The notes: generated by a model from the sequence alone, not told the origin. 64,000 nucleotides of DNA from Massospora cicadina (GCA_022478985.1 JAKSZP010012300.1:1-64000), one strand, 5' to 3'. Positions 23,007-33,807 are shown, counted from the first letter of the stretch. Numbers and translations: made by a program.

Positions 23007-23935
23007 TGTTATTATTAGAATTAATAATAACAAACAAAACAATAATTTAATGATAATAATAAGAGAAAAACCACCAAATTGGGGCAAAATTCAATATTAA
23101 ATGAAGGCCCTTGTACCACCTCAAGGGATCCAATAAATCCAAGCTCGAGTAATCCAAAAAATATTAATAACTGATCTGATGATAATGTCAGATTTCCTCC
23201 AAAACATGGGCCTTGAAAAAACCCCTATTTATAGGGGTTCCAAATGGAGTAATTTTCAAGCAAACGGAGAATTCATCCATTTTGCATATAAAATTAATCT
23301 ATAAAAAGGGGTCCCAAATTTTTAAAAAAATTAATTTGATTAAAACAGGATTGTCAGGTCTAAAAATAGACCTTCTGAATTTTGATTGTTGACAGTGATT
23401 ATCAATTTGTCAATAATCACTGATAATTATCATATTTTTATAACCATTATCTAATAAATAATCCTATGTTTAAAATCATAATTATCAACTGTTTCAGACT
23501 AATAATTTCATAAGACTTAAAAAAAGTCTAAGAAATTATTATTTGCATACTATAAAAAAATGAGTAGAATTTTATTCCTCAATTCTGTGTTCTTACTCAG
23601 TTGGCTCAATAAACATCTTCATAAAAATTATTTTAATTTTTAATTTTATTGAGTAATATACTATGATGAATGGCTTTCTCCAGGACACTGAACTCAGTCA
23701 CTTAAGAGATTCTCTATTGGCCCTCACCTGGAGTCAAGGATCATTGTTAGGATTGAGTATTATCCCAACCATTATCCAAGGATGGCTTCAACCTTATTAT
23801 AGTGGAATGCGGACTTACAGAGCACTATCTGTGGTTTTTTCTGGTTTGTGGACTATTATCTGGTTGTTATTGCCCAATTCTTTTGTCCATTACTGGAAAG
23901 AACTGGTCCGTTACACAAGAGGTTATGGTGCCTCA
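23007..23935. mobile_element. Unclassified insertion in element C gag, possibly a solo LTR
   Basis: Gag of element C reads up to about 22995 and resumes at 23936 (IDLHTWREVKEALIKEFESK). The homologous gag of element D has no such gap, so about 929 bp are inserted. The insert opens with a 26-bp palindrome, TGTTATTATTA-GAAT-TAATAATAACA, and ends CCTCA. The bases beside it, ACATT (left, overlapping the first T) and ATATT (right), could be a target duplication. It has a TATA-like CCTATTTATAGGGG near 23222 and no RT or transposase. An open frame at 23663-23965 has no recognisable motif. Confidence 0.5.
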
Positions 23936-24560
23936 ATATTGACTTGCATACCTGGAGAGAAGTGAAGGAAGCGCTCATCAAGGAATTTGAGTCAAAGCAG
24001 AGCCTGAGTATGAAGAAACAGGCCTTCATGAGAATTACGCTGCACCAAAATGAAACCCTTGCTGAATTTGCTGACCGCTTTTATATAGAAGGCCAAACAT
24101 TGTTAACCTCAAAGATGCTGACTCTGGATGATGCTATAGCTGCTATTGTTGCTGGTTTACATTGTAACCTTGACCTAGCCATGCACATCACATCCGTTAA
24201 ACAACGCTTAAATCTATGTTGGACATAAAGAAAGCTTTACTTGATGTAGTTGACATACACAAGCCAGAGCCCTCATGAAAGGCCTCCACAAAACCTAGAG
24301 TTATACCATGGAAGAAGCAAAGCCAAAGAAGGAGGAAAAGCCAAGATGCAACTAATGCAAGAAGAACAACCATACAGAGGATATGTGTTTAAAGCAAAAC
24401 CCTGCCTTTGCAGAGCAGGGAAAAGAAAGTTCAGCTTAGGGTCAGGTACCTCTAAAGCTGACCAACCCAAAGTACCTGAAAGCAAAAAATTGCCAATTGC
24501 TCACCTTTCTTGCATTTAAAATGAAACTGATGATGACTCTGAAGGTGGTCATGAGGATAC
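23936..24560 (+). pseudogene. Element C gag, C-terminal part
   Basis: Capsid C-terminal half: SLSMKKQAFMRITLHQNETL then AEFADRFYIEGQTLLTSKML then TLDDAIAAIVAGL. This parallels element D (ESVVAFVERFYMEAQTLLTS, KMLTLDDAVAAVLTG) almost residue for residue. A stop follows at 24226. The next stretch (24250-24519) is basic and Ser/Lys-rich, where the zinc knuckle should be, but I could not find an intact CCHC. Confidence 0.75.
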
Positions 24561-24839
24561 AGGTATTTAATTTTATGTTCACCCGCTGAGCTTGCCATTA
24601 TGGACCATTTGAATGCTAGAAATATTGATGACGCTCAGGTTCCTGAAGGAACCTACCTCAGTCAGGTTATAGGGTGCCCTCAATTAATTGATACAGCCAG
24701 CAATGCTGATCAGTACCTTACCCTGTTGATCTGACCCATCTCAAGCATCCACAGTCTAGTGGAAATCAAGAAGAAGTATACTGAGACTTATAAAAAGCTC
24801 AATGCAACATTCAGCCTCAAGGAGGTGTTAGCCCTTCCA

Positions 24840-25250
24840 CCGGAAGTTTGAAGGAACCATCACCAAAGTGGAAGTAGTAATTCAAAAGGTCCAAGTTATG
24901 GCTTTCTTGGATACAGGATCACCTATCAACGTTGTGTCATCCCGCCTTATCAAGAAGATTAATCTCGCTCTAAACCTTAATACAATCAAGAGTACAGTAC
25001 TGCTGGTCCAAATAACAACAAGGGGATATTTGCATACTCATCTCTGCCAATCCAAGTTGGCAAATTAGTATTTTCAGCTCCCTCCATTGCTTTTGACAAC
25101 ATTAAATATGATATTCTCATTAGGACGCAATTTATGATTGAATATGATGGAGTTATCAATTTAAAGAAGAATACTTATCACTCCTCAACTATTAAGTTCC
25201 CCTTGTCTTGGATATAAAGATTCCATCAAGAAGAATTACTCTTGTCTGGT
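24840..25250 (+). pseudogene. Element C aspartic protease region
   Basis: VEVVIQKVQVMAFLDTGSPI then NVVSSRLIKKINLALNL: the retropepsin triad D-T-G at 24910-24918 is intact. It matches element D (VVIQKIQVMAILDTGSPVNV). Downstream homology continues in shifted frames (FDNIKYDILIRTQFMIEYDG), so at least one frameshift near 25020 breaks it. Confidence 0.8.
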
Positions 25251-25689
25251 TAAGTACCCTGCTTCCGCTTTACCTTTGCATTATTCTATCTCTGGAAGAA
25301 ACAAAAAAAGCTACTTGACTCAGTAGATGCAGCAGATGGCATTCCATTTATGCCACCAAGGCGGTAAAAATTGAACCAGGAGAACAAAGAGTGGTATCTA
25401 CCAACCTAACAATGCTTATACCCTCAAATGATTGCTACATATCACTAGTTTCAATGAATTAAGTAGGTTTGAACCAAGAGTTTTTCCAGGGATTCTCGAT
25501 CCAGCTTATCAGCAGCCTATTGAGATATTACTTGGAAACTTAACCAACAATGAAACCCTAGTCAAGAAGCATCAAGAAATTGGAAAAGTCAATTAATTAC
25601 CATTGACGAAATTGACAAGGTACATTTTATTGGTACTCACCTTGATTTTGGCCTATCTGCCAACAATTTAATTTGCGCTATTCCTCAAT

Positions 25690-26530
25690 TCCAAATATCG
25701 AATAAGTAAAATCAGGAGGAACTTGATAAAGTGCATCAACTAATTAAAAATTATCAGTATGTGTCCTCCACGTCAGATGTTAACTATGGTTATATTAAAG
25801 ACTGGACACATAGTATTGATGTAGGAGATTCAACCCCTATCAGATCAAACCCATATAGGAAGTCTAAGGTATAGGAGCAATACATGAAGATTGAGCTCAA
25901 GCAATTGTTGGATGTTGGCTTATTTGTGCCCTCCCAGAGTCCATGGTCATACTCATTGTTACTCATAAGAGAAAAATGATGGTCAAAGAATAGTGATGGA
26001 TTACTGGAAGCTAAACAGCCTCAATAAGAAGGACAGTTATATTATTTCAAGGGTTTATGATGCCCTATCCCGACTCTCTGGCTCAAATCTCTTCTCCACA
26101 ATGGACCTTGCAAGCGTTTATTGGCAAATGGATTTATTGCCAGAAGACTAAGAGAAATGTGCATTAATATGCACTGAGGGGTTATACCGATCCATCTGGC
26201 TTCCACAGGGATTATGTAACGCTCCCACCTCGTTCCAACGGACAATGGATCACATCATGCAAGATCTTAAACTCAGCTGTGTGATCATTTACCTAGATGA
26301 CATAATGGTGTTTTCCAAAACCTTCACCGATCATCTAGACCACCTAAAGTCAGTGTTTCGATGACTGAGAGAGAATGATATTAAACTAAATCCTGCAAAG
26401 TGTACCTTTTTCCAGCAGGATTTGAGATTTCTAGGACATGCTATATCACAGAAAGAAATTAAACCTTTGTATGATAAGGGTGAAGCTATCTCAAAGATAC
26501 CTTAGTAAAGAACCTTGAGACATACAGGTA
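25690..26530 (+). pseudogene. Element C reverse transcriptase
   Basis: Blocks in order: the connector (DWTHSIDVGDSTPIRSNPY), LLDVGLFVPSQSPWS, VMDYWKLNSLNKKDS, LFSTMDLASVYWQMDL, LPQGLCNAPTSFQRTMD, VIIYLDDIMVFSKTF, then DHLDHLKSVFR and KLNPAKCTFFQQDLRFLGHA. The catalytic YLDD at 26290-26301 is intact. Stops occur in the fingers, in LPED-stop-EKCA, and after VFR. Confidence 0.85.
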
Positions 26531-26539
26531 TTCTTAGGA

Positions 26540-27150
26540 ATGATGGGATACTAACATCAATTTATATCTAACTTTGCTCAATTTGCTGAAACTCTTGTCC
26601 AATTGCTTTCCAAAAATGCCCTTTTGTATGGGGAGTTGAGCAACCAATTACATTCGAGCCAATGAAGAATTTTTTGAAAAGATGACTAATTTTATGACAT
26701 CCAGATTATGAGAAGCCATTCATCCTGTTCACTGATGCCTCCGACTTAGCCATAGGTGCCATCCTTTCTAAACTAGATGAAACTGGCATTGACCACCCAG
26801 TGTCATACTATAGCAAAAGACTTCCAAAGCTAAACAAATTATAGCGTCACAGAGAAAGAGTGCTTTGCTGTTCTCCTGGTGGTGAATCATTTCCGCCTTA
26901 TTATACGGTATGAACTTTACAGTTGTTACAGACCTCCCCTCCCTAAAGTGGCTGCAAAATATGAAAGATCCTACAGGAAGACTAGCCAGATGGGCTCTCA
27001 AGCTTCAGCACTATGACATGAACATCATCCACTGAGCTGGAATGAAACACATTAACATAGATGGACTGACTTGACTGCCCCTACTATATCTTAACATTAG
27101 CAAAGCTGAACGGTTACATGACCTACTCATGAAGCCAGACTCTTGGGAGG
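26540..27150 (+). pseudogene. Element C RT thumb and RNase H
   Basis: The thumb (GMMGY near 26540) is followed by FILFTDASDLAIGAILSKLD, the first RNase H Asp block, at about 26716-26780. HPVSYYSKRLPKLNK and ECFAVLLVVNHF follow, then VTDLPSLKWLQNMKDPTGRL and ARWALKLQHYDMNIIH. These correspond to element D at 35304-35060. A frameshift lies between NYSVTEKE-like codons and ECFAV. Confidence 0.75.
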
Positions 27151-27717
27151 ACGAAGATGTACCAGTTCAGAAGATGCTTAGATGACATGCTCAAAATATG
27201 AAGGTTTCACATGAATTACTTTACAAGAAAATTGGAATTGACTGGCTACCTTACCTATGACCTTCTGAAAGGGTACCAGTTATAATGGAAGCCCATAATA
27301 CTTTAGGCTATGGAGGAGCAGAAAAACTTATAAATGGATCAAAAATCGCTACTATTGGGAAGGAATACTAAACTCTGTAGTGGAAGTATTAGATGCTTGC
27401 ATCACTTGTAAAAAACAGAGGCCGCATAAGGCCAAGTATAAGTAGCAACCTATGACCCCTCAGCAGCCATTTCATACCATCAGTTTAGATGTCGTAGGTC
27501 CACTACCTGAATCCACAGGAGTAAATCATTATATCCTAGTAGGAATGATCATTTCACTAAGTGGATTGGAGCAATCGCCATTCTTAAACAAAGTGCTAAA
27601 GCTACTGCTAACTTTTTATATCAAAACATATTTACTAGGCATGACTGCCCACAGGTTCTACTAAGCGATAATGTGAAAGAATTTTACGTCAAGCCTTGTG
27701 AGAATCTTATCTATGAG
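27151..27717 (+). pseudogene. Element C integrase, first half
   Basis: VVEVLDACITCKKQRPHKAK holds the CX2C part of the zinc domain. At 27452-27664, FHTISLDVVGPLPESTGVNH gives the first catalytic Asp. The second Asp region follows (LLSDNVKEFYVKP, with S-D-N kept). The frame is cut at 27717 by the nested element and resumes at 29483. Confidence 0.8.
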
Positions 27718-28309
27718 TGTAACAATTGAGTTCATCTCAATCGTTACATTTTAACCCAGATTCAGATTTTCCAAATCTGAGTCAGATCACATTATAAAAT
27801 GCTTTTGGTTTGTTTTTGGGCGCTGGGTTGTGCCTCACCTGAGTTGTAGATTAGGCTTGTGCAAGCCTAATTAATGGCTTAGGTGAGGCCCCCACTGGGC
27901 TGCCTTTATAAGGTGTGCCTGCCCATTATGAAGTTCACTTAAGAATTCTCTCGATATTTCCCCTAGCATCACCTACCTGGGGAGCATGGTGGTGGCTCCC
28001 TGGATGAGATATGGATGGCAGGGCCTTTTTATGTCCAGAATAAAAAAAACTAAAGGTTGATTTGGGGTTCACATACCTCGCTTACCTGTGGGTCTTATAC
28101 CCTGCTGGGGAGCTTTTTGAATGGGTTGAGTCTGCCTAACTCCTCCAGAGGACTTTGCATAACCAACCAGTAATAGGTGATTGTTGGGCTTTTCAAGTAC
28201 TGTGAATACCTCTTCCAACTTGGTTGGCCAGTTTGGTTACTTGTCAGTGCACCAAAAGAATATTTAAAATATATGGTGGTTGAAACTGGGGTTTTTCTGG
28301 TCTGTTACA
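27718..28309 (+). repeat. Left LTR of the TRIM-like element
   Basis: TGTAACAATTGAG to GGTCTGTTACA. It contains CTTTATAAGGTGTGCCTGCCC (a TATA-like box near 27905), conserved in the right copy as CTTTATAAGGCGCGCCTGCCC. Confidence 0.88.
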
Positions 28310-28892
28310 TTATTCCAAAGTCATTGTGCGCTGCATGCCTCTGATCCCCAGTTTGGCCAACCTCAGTGGTCACTTGGTCCTGGTTGTTGAGGAACCAGCC
28401 CTGGTGGGAGATGGTGACTGATGGCTAACCCTGAACTTGAAGTGACCGTCAGTTAATTTTCCTGGTGGGCCTCCCACTCACCAGGGATTTGGTGGCACTG
28501 AGGGGACCTGTCCCAGCAGGACTCCCTCACCCACTCATGGTCCACCCAGAAAGGGGTCATACATCCAGACGTGCTGTACCGTGCACCCCTCTCACACTTC
28601 TGTTGGGGAAAGCGCCTTCATGGTCAGGATGGGAAGACCATCGCCAACAGGAACTCAGGAGGGGGGCACAACGCAGCCATGTGCTGGGCATGCATCCTTG
28701 GGCTGAGTGGGCTGATTCTGGCAGCCCAGTCCTGATTCACTCTTGCCATTTGTGTTTCCTCGAGGGGCACAGAGTGCATCCAGGTTAATTTTCCTGGGGC
28801 TCAAGATAACTTGCCCCAGGAAGCCCTCATCATGGTGATCTTCCACTGTGGGGACCCTCTTTGAGGAGGGGCCCTCCTCTAGTGGGGGGTGA
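28310..28892. other. Internal region of the TRIM-like element
   Basis: It holds no RT, integrase, protease or gag motif on either strand. Open frames of 107 codons (+, 28465-28788) and 81 codons (-, 28655-28900) have low-complexity composition and no recognisable motif. It has strong hairpin potential: TTCCTGGGGC/GCCCCAGGAA at 28791-28822, CCTGGTGGG/CCCACTCACCAGG at 28464-28490, and GAGGAGGGGCCCTCCTC at 28863-28879. Such structures could serve RNA packaging, but this is inference. Confidence 0.6.
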
Positions 28893-29482
28893 TGTAACAA
28901 TCGAGTTCATCTCAATCATTGCATTCTGACTCAGATTCAAAAATCTAAATCTGAGTCAGATTGCTTTATAAAATGCTTTTGGTTCAGTCATTTCAGGCGC
29001 TGGGTTGTGCCTTACCTGAGTTGTAGATTAAGCTTGTGTGAGCCTAATCAATAGATCAGGTGAGGCCCCTGAAGGGCTGCCTTTATAAGGCGCGCCTGCC
29101 CATTCCAAAGTTCACTTTGAAATTCTCTTGCTATTTCTCCAAGCATTCCCTATCTAAGAAGCATGGCGGTGACTCCCCAGATGAGCTATGGATGGCAAGA
29201 CCTTTTTATGTCCATAATAAAAAATAAAGGTTGATTCAGGGTTTGCATACCTTGCTTACCTGTGGGTCTTTTACCCTGCTGGGGAGCTTTTGAGTGGGTT
29301 AGGTTGGTCCAACTCCTCCAGAGGACTTTTCATAACCAACAAGTAATAGGTGATTGTTGGGCTTGTCAGGTACCATGAGTACCTCTCCTAACTTGGTTAG
29401 CCAGTTTGGTTGCTCGTTGGTGCACCAAAAGAATATTTAAAATATACGGCGGTCAGAACTGGGGTTTTTCCAGTCCATTACA
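28893..29482 (+). repeat. Right LTR of the TRIM-like element
   Basis: Direct repeat of 27718-28309 with scattered differences, mostly transitions by eye. Ends CCAGTCCATTACA. Confidence 0.88.
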
Positions 29483-29930
29483 ATGTTCATGGGAACTCAA
29501 CAATTATTCTCAGCACTTTACAACCCATCAACTAATGGGAATGTAGAAGAAGCAAATGGGACATTAGTTTTAACACTATGATAATTGGCCACAACTGATC
29601 CACTTCACTGGGACCAATACCTCTCAAGTGCATTGATGGTTTGTAAGATAAGTTTTCATCTAATCATCAAAATGTCTCCCTTCAAGGCCTTATATGGAAG
29701 AGAGCCTGGAATCCCAGCTTTATTAGCTTGAGAAGTTACTAGTGATAACACCAAAGAGCCTGAGAAAGTGCTAAGAAAATTATCCAGAATATAAAATAAA
29801 ACTTCAGTCAGAGGCAATGACAAATCTGGCCAAAACGGTTATAAGGGAAGGTCAAGCAGCAAATGCAACTCGCCAACCTTTACCTGCCTTTTGTTTTCAG
29901 ACTTAGTTTTATATAATCATAATCAAATAG
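29483..29930 (+). pseudogene. Element C integrase, second half
   Basis: Resumes as MFMGTQQLFSALYNPSTNGN then VEEANGTL, so the catalytic Glu of the DDE triad is kept. Next comes FHLIIKMSPFKALYGREPGI, then the C-terminal part with stops. Element D has the matching STNGTVE and MSPFRVLYGRRLGIPALL. Confidence 0.8.
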
Positions 29931-30088
29931 TGCCTCAGGGAGGAAAATTAGATTCCATCTGGGATGGCCATATGCTATCACTTACTAACGTGAAGATGAA
30001 TACTCAATCAAGTCTTTGGAAACTGGAGTAACAATCAACTGCATTCATAGCTGATTCTTGCGTTGGTATTCAACCCACCAATATTTTT

Positions 30089-30099
30089 GAAGGGGGTGA
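30089..30099 (+). promoter_or_regulatory. Element C polypurine tract
   Basis: GAAGGGGGTGA lies directly before the 3' LTR. Confidence 0.7.
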
Positions 30100-30871
30100 T
30101 GTCAGATATCCAGATATCAGACATGATGGGAAGAATATTGACCATTCAACTCCCTCAGCTGAATTGATGTCTAGACCCAAGAAGGGGGTTAAATCTATTA
30201 CCTCAATAAATTACCTAGAAAAATTGATAGTCATCACATCTTCAGAAAACTTAGTAAAGCTCTGACAAACCAATTTGAGCCTAAAATACCCTGAGATGAA
30301 TTCCTGACTCATCAATCTGATGGATCAACTGAAGGTCAGGTGACAACTACTTGTAGTGGCAAATAAGGCCATAAATAAGATGAACCTGAAAATGAGTAGG
30401 AATCAATAAGCTGTCAAATGATCAACCAAAGTGACTCACAGTCTCATCTGACTTGGATATTCAACTCACCATTATTTCCTATCAAAATTAAGGTACAAAG
30501 GCACTATAACATCCAGAATGTATCATCTTACCAAGAGCCTCCCTTCTGAATTTCCACCTCTATTATCTTTATTAATCCTTTTCCTTTTGAGATTTATATT
30601 GTTAATTGCAACGTATAAAAGCCCCTGATTTATACTTTTAAAAAAAGTTACGTTGTTAAAATTATATATCACTTTAGTACTTGAATTCAGCAAGACTATT
30701 TTGCCATACTTCCTATAGGATGGATACTCTAGCTGACAGGACACAAGAAGAGGTGACTTGGCACCCTTTTAAATAAAAAAATATTCTTGTTGTGCAGCTT
30801 AGTCAACCTCAAGTATTGACTGTTGGGCTTCTTGAGCATAGCTTATTGAGCTCAAAAATGGAAGCCCTAAA
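30100..30871 (+). repeat. Element C 3' LTR
   Basis: Direct repeat of 20623-21388, starting TGTCAGATATCCAGATATC and ending GGAAGCCCTAAA. Flanked by GCCAC. Confidence 0.88.
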
Positions 30872-32760
30872 GCCACTGCTAAACTTTAATATTGATAAAA
30901 GCTTAGTAGTTCAAACTGTTTGAGAGCCCTATACTTTTAATCCCACTTTAAGTCTCTTTTGATAAAATTGCATGGGGAGGGTACTGTAAAGGTCATCAAA
31001 ACTGATAAAGATTGTAGTAACTTTGTTCCAGTAGTATATTCCACATGCACTATATGTGATACTCTGCATACTTTAACTTCAATTATTATCTTATCCAACT
31101 TTATCAAATACCTCCTTCATGTTGAAACCTAAGTCAAACTAATTACGTTCAAAGCTTCTTTGAGGAAGGTAGCAGCAGAGAATAATTTACCCTACTACTT
31201 TGACACCTTCTCAATTAAGATGGAGTCTACTACCCTGTAATAAATGCAGATGGCATATGTAGGCGCGTTCTGATAATAAGACCAGCCTGGAGCTCCAGGT
31301 GAGTGAACACCCAGAACCTCAGCCAGAATACCTCAGGTACAGCCATCTATATTGATAGATGGAAGATAAAAAAGCCACTGTGAGGACTTAGCCAAGGATT
31401 TTCAAAATGAGAATTTATCACCATTAGGTGTTCAGTAAAACTCTTTAAATGCATTTTAAATTGGGGAAATTTTAAATAATTTTTATTAAAAAACCAAAAA
31501 TGGCAGAATAAGAAAAAATGAAGTGAAAGCTGTACTGGTCAGGGACTGCTTCCTTATATGCTCACTACATGAGGAACTAAAGCTAAGTGCAATATTATCA
31601 AGAATATTTTGCAATTCAGTTTTGGCAGATTGTCATTCTAAATGGTTTCTGATACTGACTCAGATCTGACCTGCCCAATCAGGTTGACATCAAATTTTCT
31701 ATCAGGAATATTTATTCTGCCATGATCACACTTGGTGCAATGATGATGATGCCTTTGGCAGATGGCAGGTTGTACCCACAGCCAGGCTACATATGGCTAG
31801 CTCCATTTGGAAAGAAAAGGGTCAACCATACCTGTACCTGTCAGGGACAGGCTCATTTTAAAAACTGCTGGGGAAACCTGGTAGATAGGAATTTTTGCAC
31901 TGAAATTAACATGGTCTCTTTTATTTTAGCAGAATATGACTTGACCTTCCTGACTGAACTCAAACCTTCAGATCCCCCTCTTGGGGGCATGTGCCAATTA
32001 TTTTCTACTGACAATGGCTTTTACCCTCTACCACCTCCTGGCACAACTTCTGAATTTTACCCACTAATTCTTTGGTGGTGATCAGGGGTAGTTGAGGTGC
32101 AATTCTAAATAAATACACTGTTATCCATCTCTTATTTATCACATGGGCTAGATTGCCTAGAGTGATAAGAGGGATAGCAGCCAGCTTCTTCCCTCTTTTA
32201 TTCAAAATGGGATTTTCTTCCAGTCTAGCTGCAGGGGTCATTCCCCAAGGCTTACAACATGATACACTATTAAGATTGGCAGGGAATAAGAGATCTGGTA
32301 GTACATGTTATTCTGATAAAAATGATGGTACACTTCTGTAGATGGTGGACTTCTGACTTGTTTGCCATTGTATCCTGCAAATACTAGGGATACCTGGAGC
32401 ATACTCTAGTTGCCAGAGGATTAGCATGGTCTATGGGCATGCCCCCTTTAGCCATAGCAGTGTATAGGCATTAGTTCTTGTTATAAATGTTTCTATCCTT
32501 CCCTATTTACGTGTATTGACTTAGTTAATTATCAAATTGAAATGGTTATCAGCAAATAAGTGTTGTTAATGAGAGAAAGATTTTAGAACATAAAATAATA
32601 TGATGGTAGTTGGAATTGATATATCAGTTTACCCCTTTCTCTAATTTTCAAAAATATACTCCTTTATTTTTTGGCTTTTAAATTTAGCAAAAATTTCTTT
32701 GCCAATATTTACAACTTTTATAATTATTTTGGTCCTTGTCTGTAACATAAATATTCAGTA
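30872..32760. other. Unidentified interspersed sequence, possibly LINE 5' part
   Basis: By nesting logic this continues the LINE beyond element C. The only longer frames are a plus-strand stretch at 31722-32081, with CTCQGQAHFKNC, and a minus-strand stretch at 32241-32005 (KRWITVYLFRIAPQLPL). Neither shows a convincing family motif. It is more GC-rich between 31650 and 32330 than elsewhere in the flank. I cannot decide whether it is LINE ORF1 and 5' UTR, another decayed repeat, or ancestral DNA. Confidence 0.35.
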
Positions 32761-32783
32761 AATTTTGGGTTAAAATTATTTAA

Positions 32784-32870
32784 CCCTTATCACTTGGATG
32801 CATGTATGCATTTTTAGATCTACATAAACCCCATTTTTGGACGCATATATGCACCAAATTATTGAAAGGG
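32784..32870. mobile_element. piggyBac-like miniature element
   Basis: An 87-bp segment starts CCCTT and ends AAGGG and is flanked on both sides by TTAA (32780-32783 and 32871-32874), the target duplicated by piggyBac transposases. The ends form imperfect inverted repeats: CCCTTATCACTTGGATGCAT on the left, and CCCTTTCAATAATTTGGTGC reading in from the right, both continuing into GTATGC / ATATGC. No coding capacity. A GGGTTAA at 32768-32774 just outside may be another end. Confidence 0.6.
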
Positions 32871-33071
32871 TTAAGCTAATCTGTTTGGCGGCTACTAGTA
32901 ATCTGACAGATTCAAATATTTGCTTACTAAAACTTATTGACGGCCCATACAATATAAAAGCTAAAATAATTTTGATTAAAATTGCCTGGCTTCCAATGAG
33001 CCCAATGAAATTTGCCCTCTAAGCCTCATATAGCAGGATAGGTCATGGGTTTAATAAATTATGAACCCTAG

Positions 33072-33795
33072 TGTGGGATCCACCATCGGATGCCACAAAT
33101 TTTTTATTAAAGTGAGAAATTTACTTTCTCAATAAAAGTAATAAATAATGCTTTGCTAAAGTTTTTATGTTTTTTATTGTTTAAGCGGGGCAAAACCAGT
33201 AAAGGTCCTTTTTTCAATACTAGTATTTCCTATTTAAACTAGTTCAAATCCTGGGACCATGGGTATTTGGGGCTAAAGTATTATAAAGCTGAGTCATCCA
33301 AATTAGGAAATATAGGCTTTTGGCCTATCAGATTGAAAATAAATATTTTGAGGCAAAACTGACCCATGTAGTAATGATTTGATGAATTGTATTTAATCAC
33401 CAGCGAGTAAAATCTTCTCACCTCAGCGGTGGTCAGACTCATGTGGTAGTGATTAGTTAATTTTTACCCTATCATCATCAAGTAAAATCTTCTCACCTCA
33501 GAGGTGATTAGACCCGTGTGATAACAAACACCCCAAATTTGGCCAAGAAGTTGGAGCAATCCTATTATTAGTTATTACCTTATTAAGCTGATTTTAGTTA
33601 TAAACCATATTTTTCCAATAGTTAGGATTCCACCAAGAATCTGCCAAGGTCTTTTTGCTGTTGGTTCTCATATCATTGATAACCACAATATTATTTGAAG
33701 ATTGGGCAGGAGATGGGCCAATCATGGTAGCAGATTTGGGAGCACTCATACCTCCAACATTCTTTTTCTTAAGTCAAGAAGGAGATTGTCTGACA
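33072..33795 (-). repeat. Element D 3' LTR
   Basis: Pairs with 39865-40881. It contains two tandem copies of a roughly 75-bp unit at about 33370-33520, each with AGTAAAATCTTCTCACCTC. The purine tract TTGAGGGGGCAA (minus strand, 33796-33807) abuts its high-coordinate end. Confidence 0.92.
33370..33520 (-). repeat. Tandem 75-bp repeats inside D-family LTR
   Basis: Two diverged copies of a unit with GTA[AG]TGATT, a variable middle, then AGTAAAATCTTCTCACCTCAG and GACCCATGTG-like ends. The same arrangement is in the other LTR (about 40458-40611), and extra diverged copies occur in the solo LTR at 58320-58650. Tandem units upstream of the TATA region of LTRs often act as enhancers; that role is inferred. 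Confidence 0.65.
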
Positions 33796-33807
33796 TTGCC
33801 CCCTCAA
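33796..33807 (-). promoter_or_regulatory. Element D polypurine tract
   Basis: On the minus strand TTGAGGGGGCAA ends right at TGTCAGACAATC, the start of the 3' LTR. Confidence 0.75.

Larger units (their letters stand above)
27718..29482 (+). mobile_element. Short non-autonomous LTR element (TRIM-like) nested in element C
   Basis: Two direct repeats of about 590 bp (27718-28309 and 28893-29482) begin TGTAACAATTGAGTTCATC / TGTAACAATCGAGTTCATC and end in TTACA. They enclose only about 583 bp with no gag or pol. A purine tract AGTGGGGGGTGA abuts the right repeat. Left flank ATGAG and right flank ATGTT share three of five bases. Joining the two flanks restores the integrase frame of element C, so the boundaries are well supported. 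It is visibly more GC-rich than its surroundings. Size and lack of coding fit a TRIM-like element moved in trans. Confidence 0.85.
20623..30871 (+). mobile_element. Ty3/gypsy LTR retrotransposon C with two nested insertions
   Basis: LTRs of about 766 to 772 bp (20623-21388 and 30100-30871) start TGTCAGATATCCAGATATCA and run in the same direction. Flanks GCCTC (20618-20622) and GCCAC (30872-30876) are a target duplication with one mismatch. Internally come gag, protease, RT, RNase H and integrase on the plus strand. Gag is interrupted at 23007-23935 and integrase at 27718-29482 by other elements, which explains the 10.2 kb length. The coding part is closest in this window to element D. All frames are broken. 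Confidence 0.9.

Noticed and set aside
28465..28788. 107-codon frame in the TRIM-like element as a gene
   Set aside because: GC-rich, Pro/Arg/His-rich, no motif, and the opposite strand is equally open. Most likely a composition effect.
33370..33520. CRISPR-like array
   Set aside because: Only two diverged tandem units inside an LTR, no uniform spacers, and the genome is eukaryotic.
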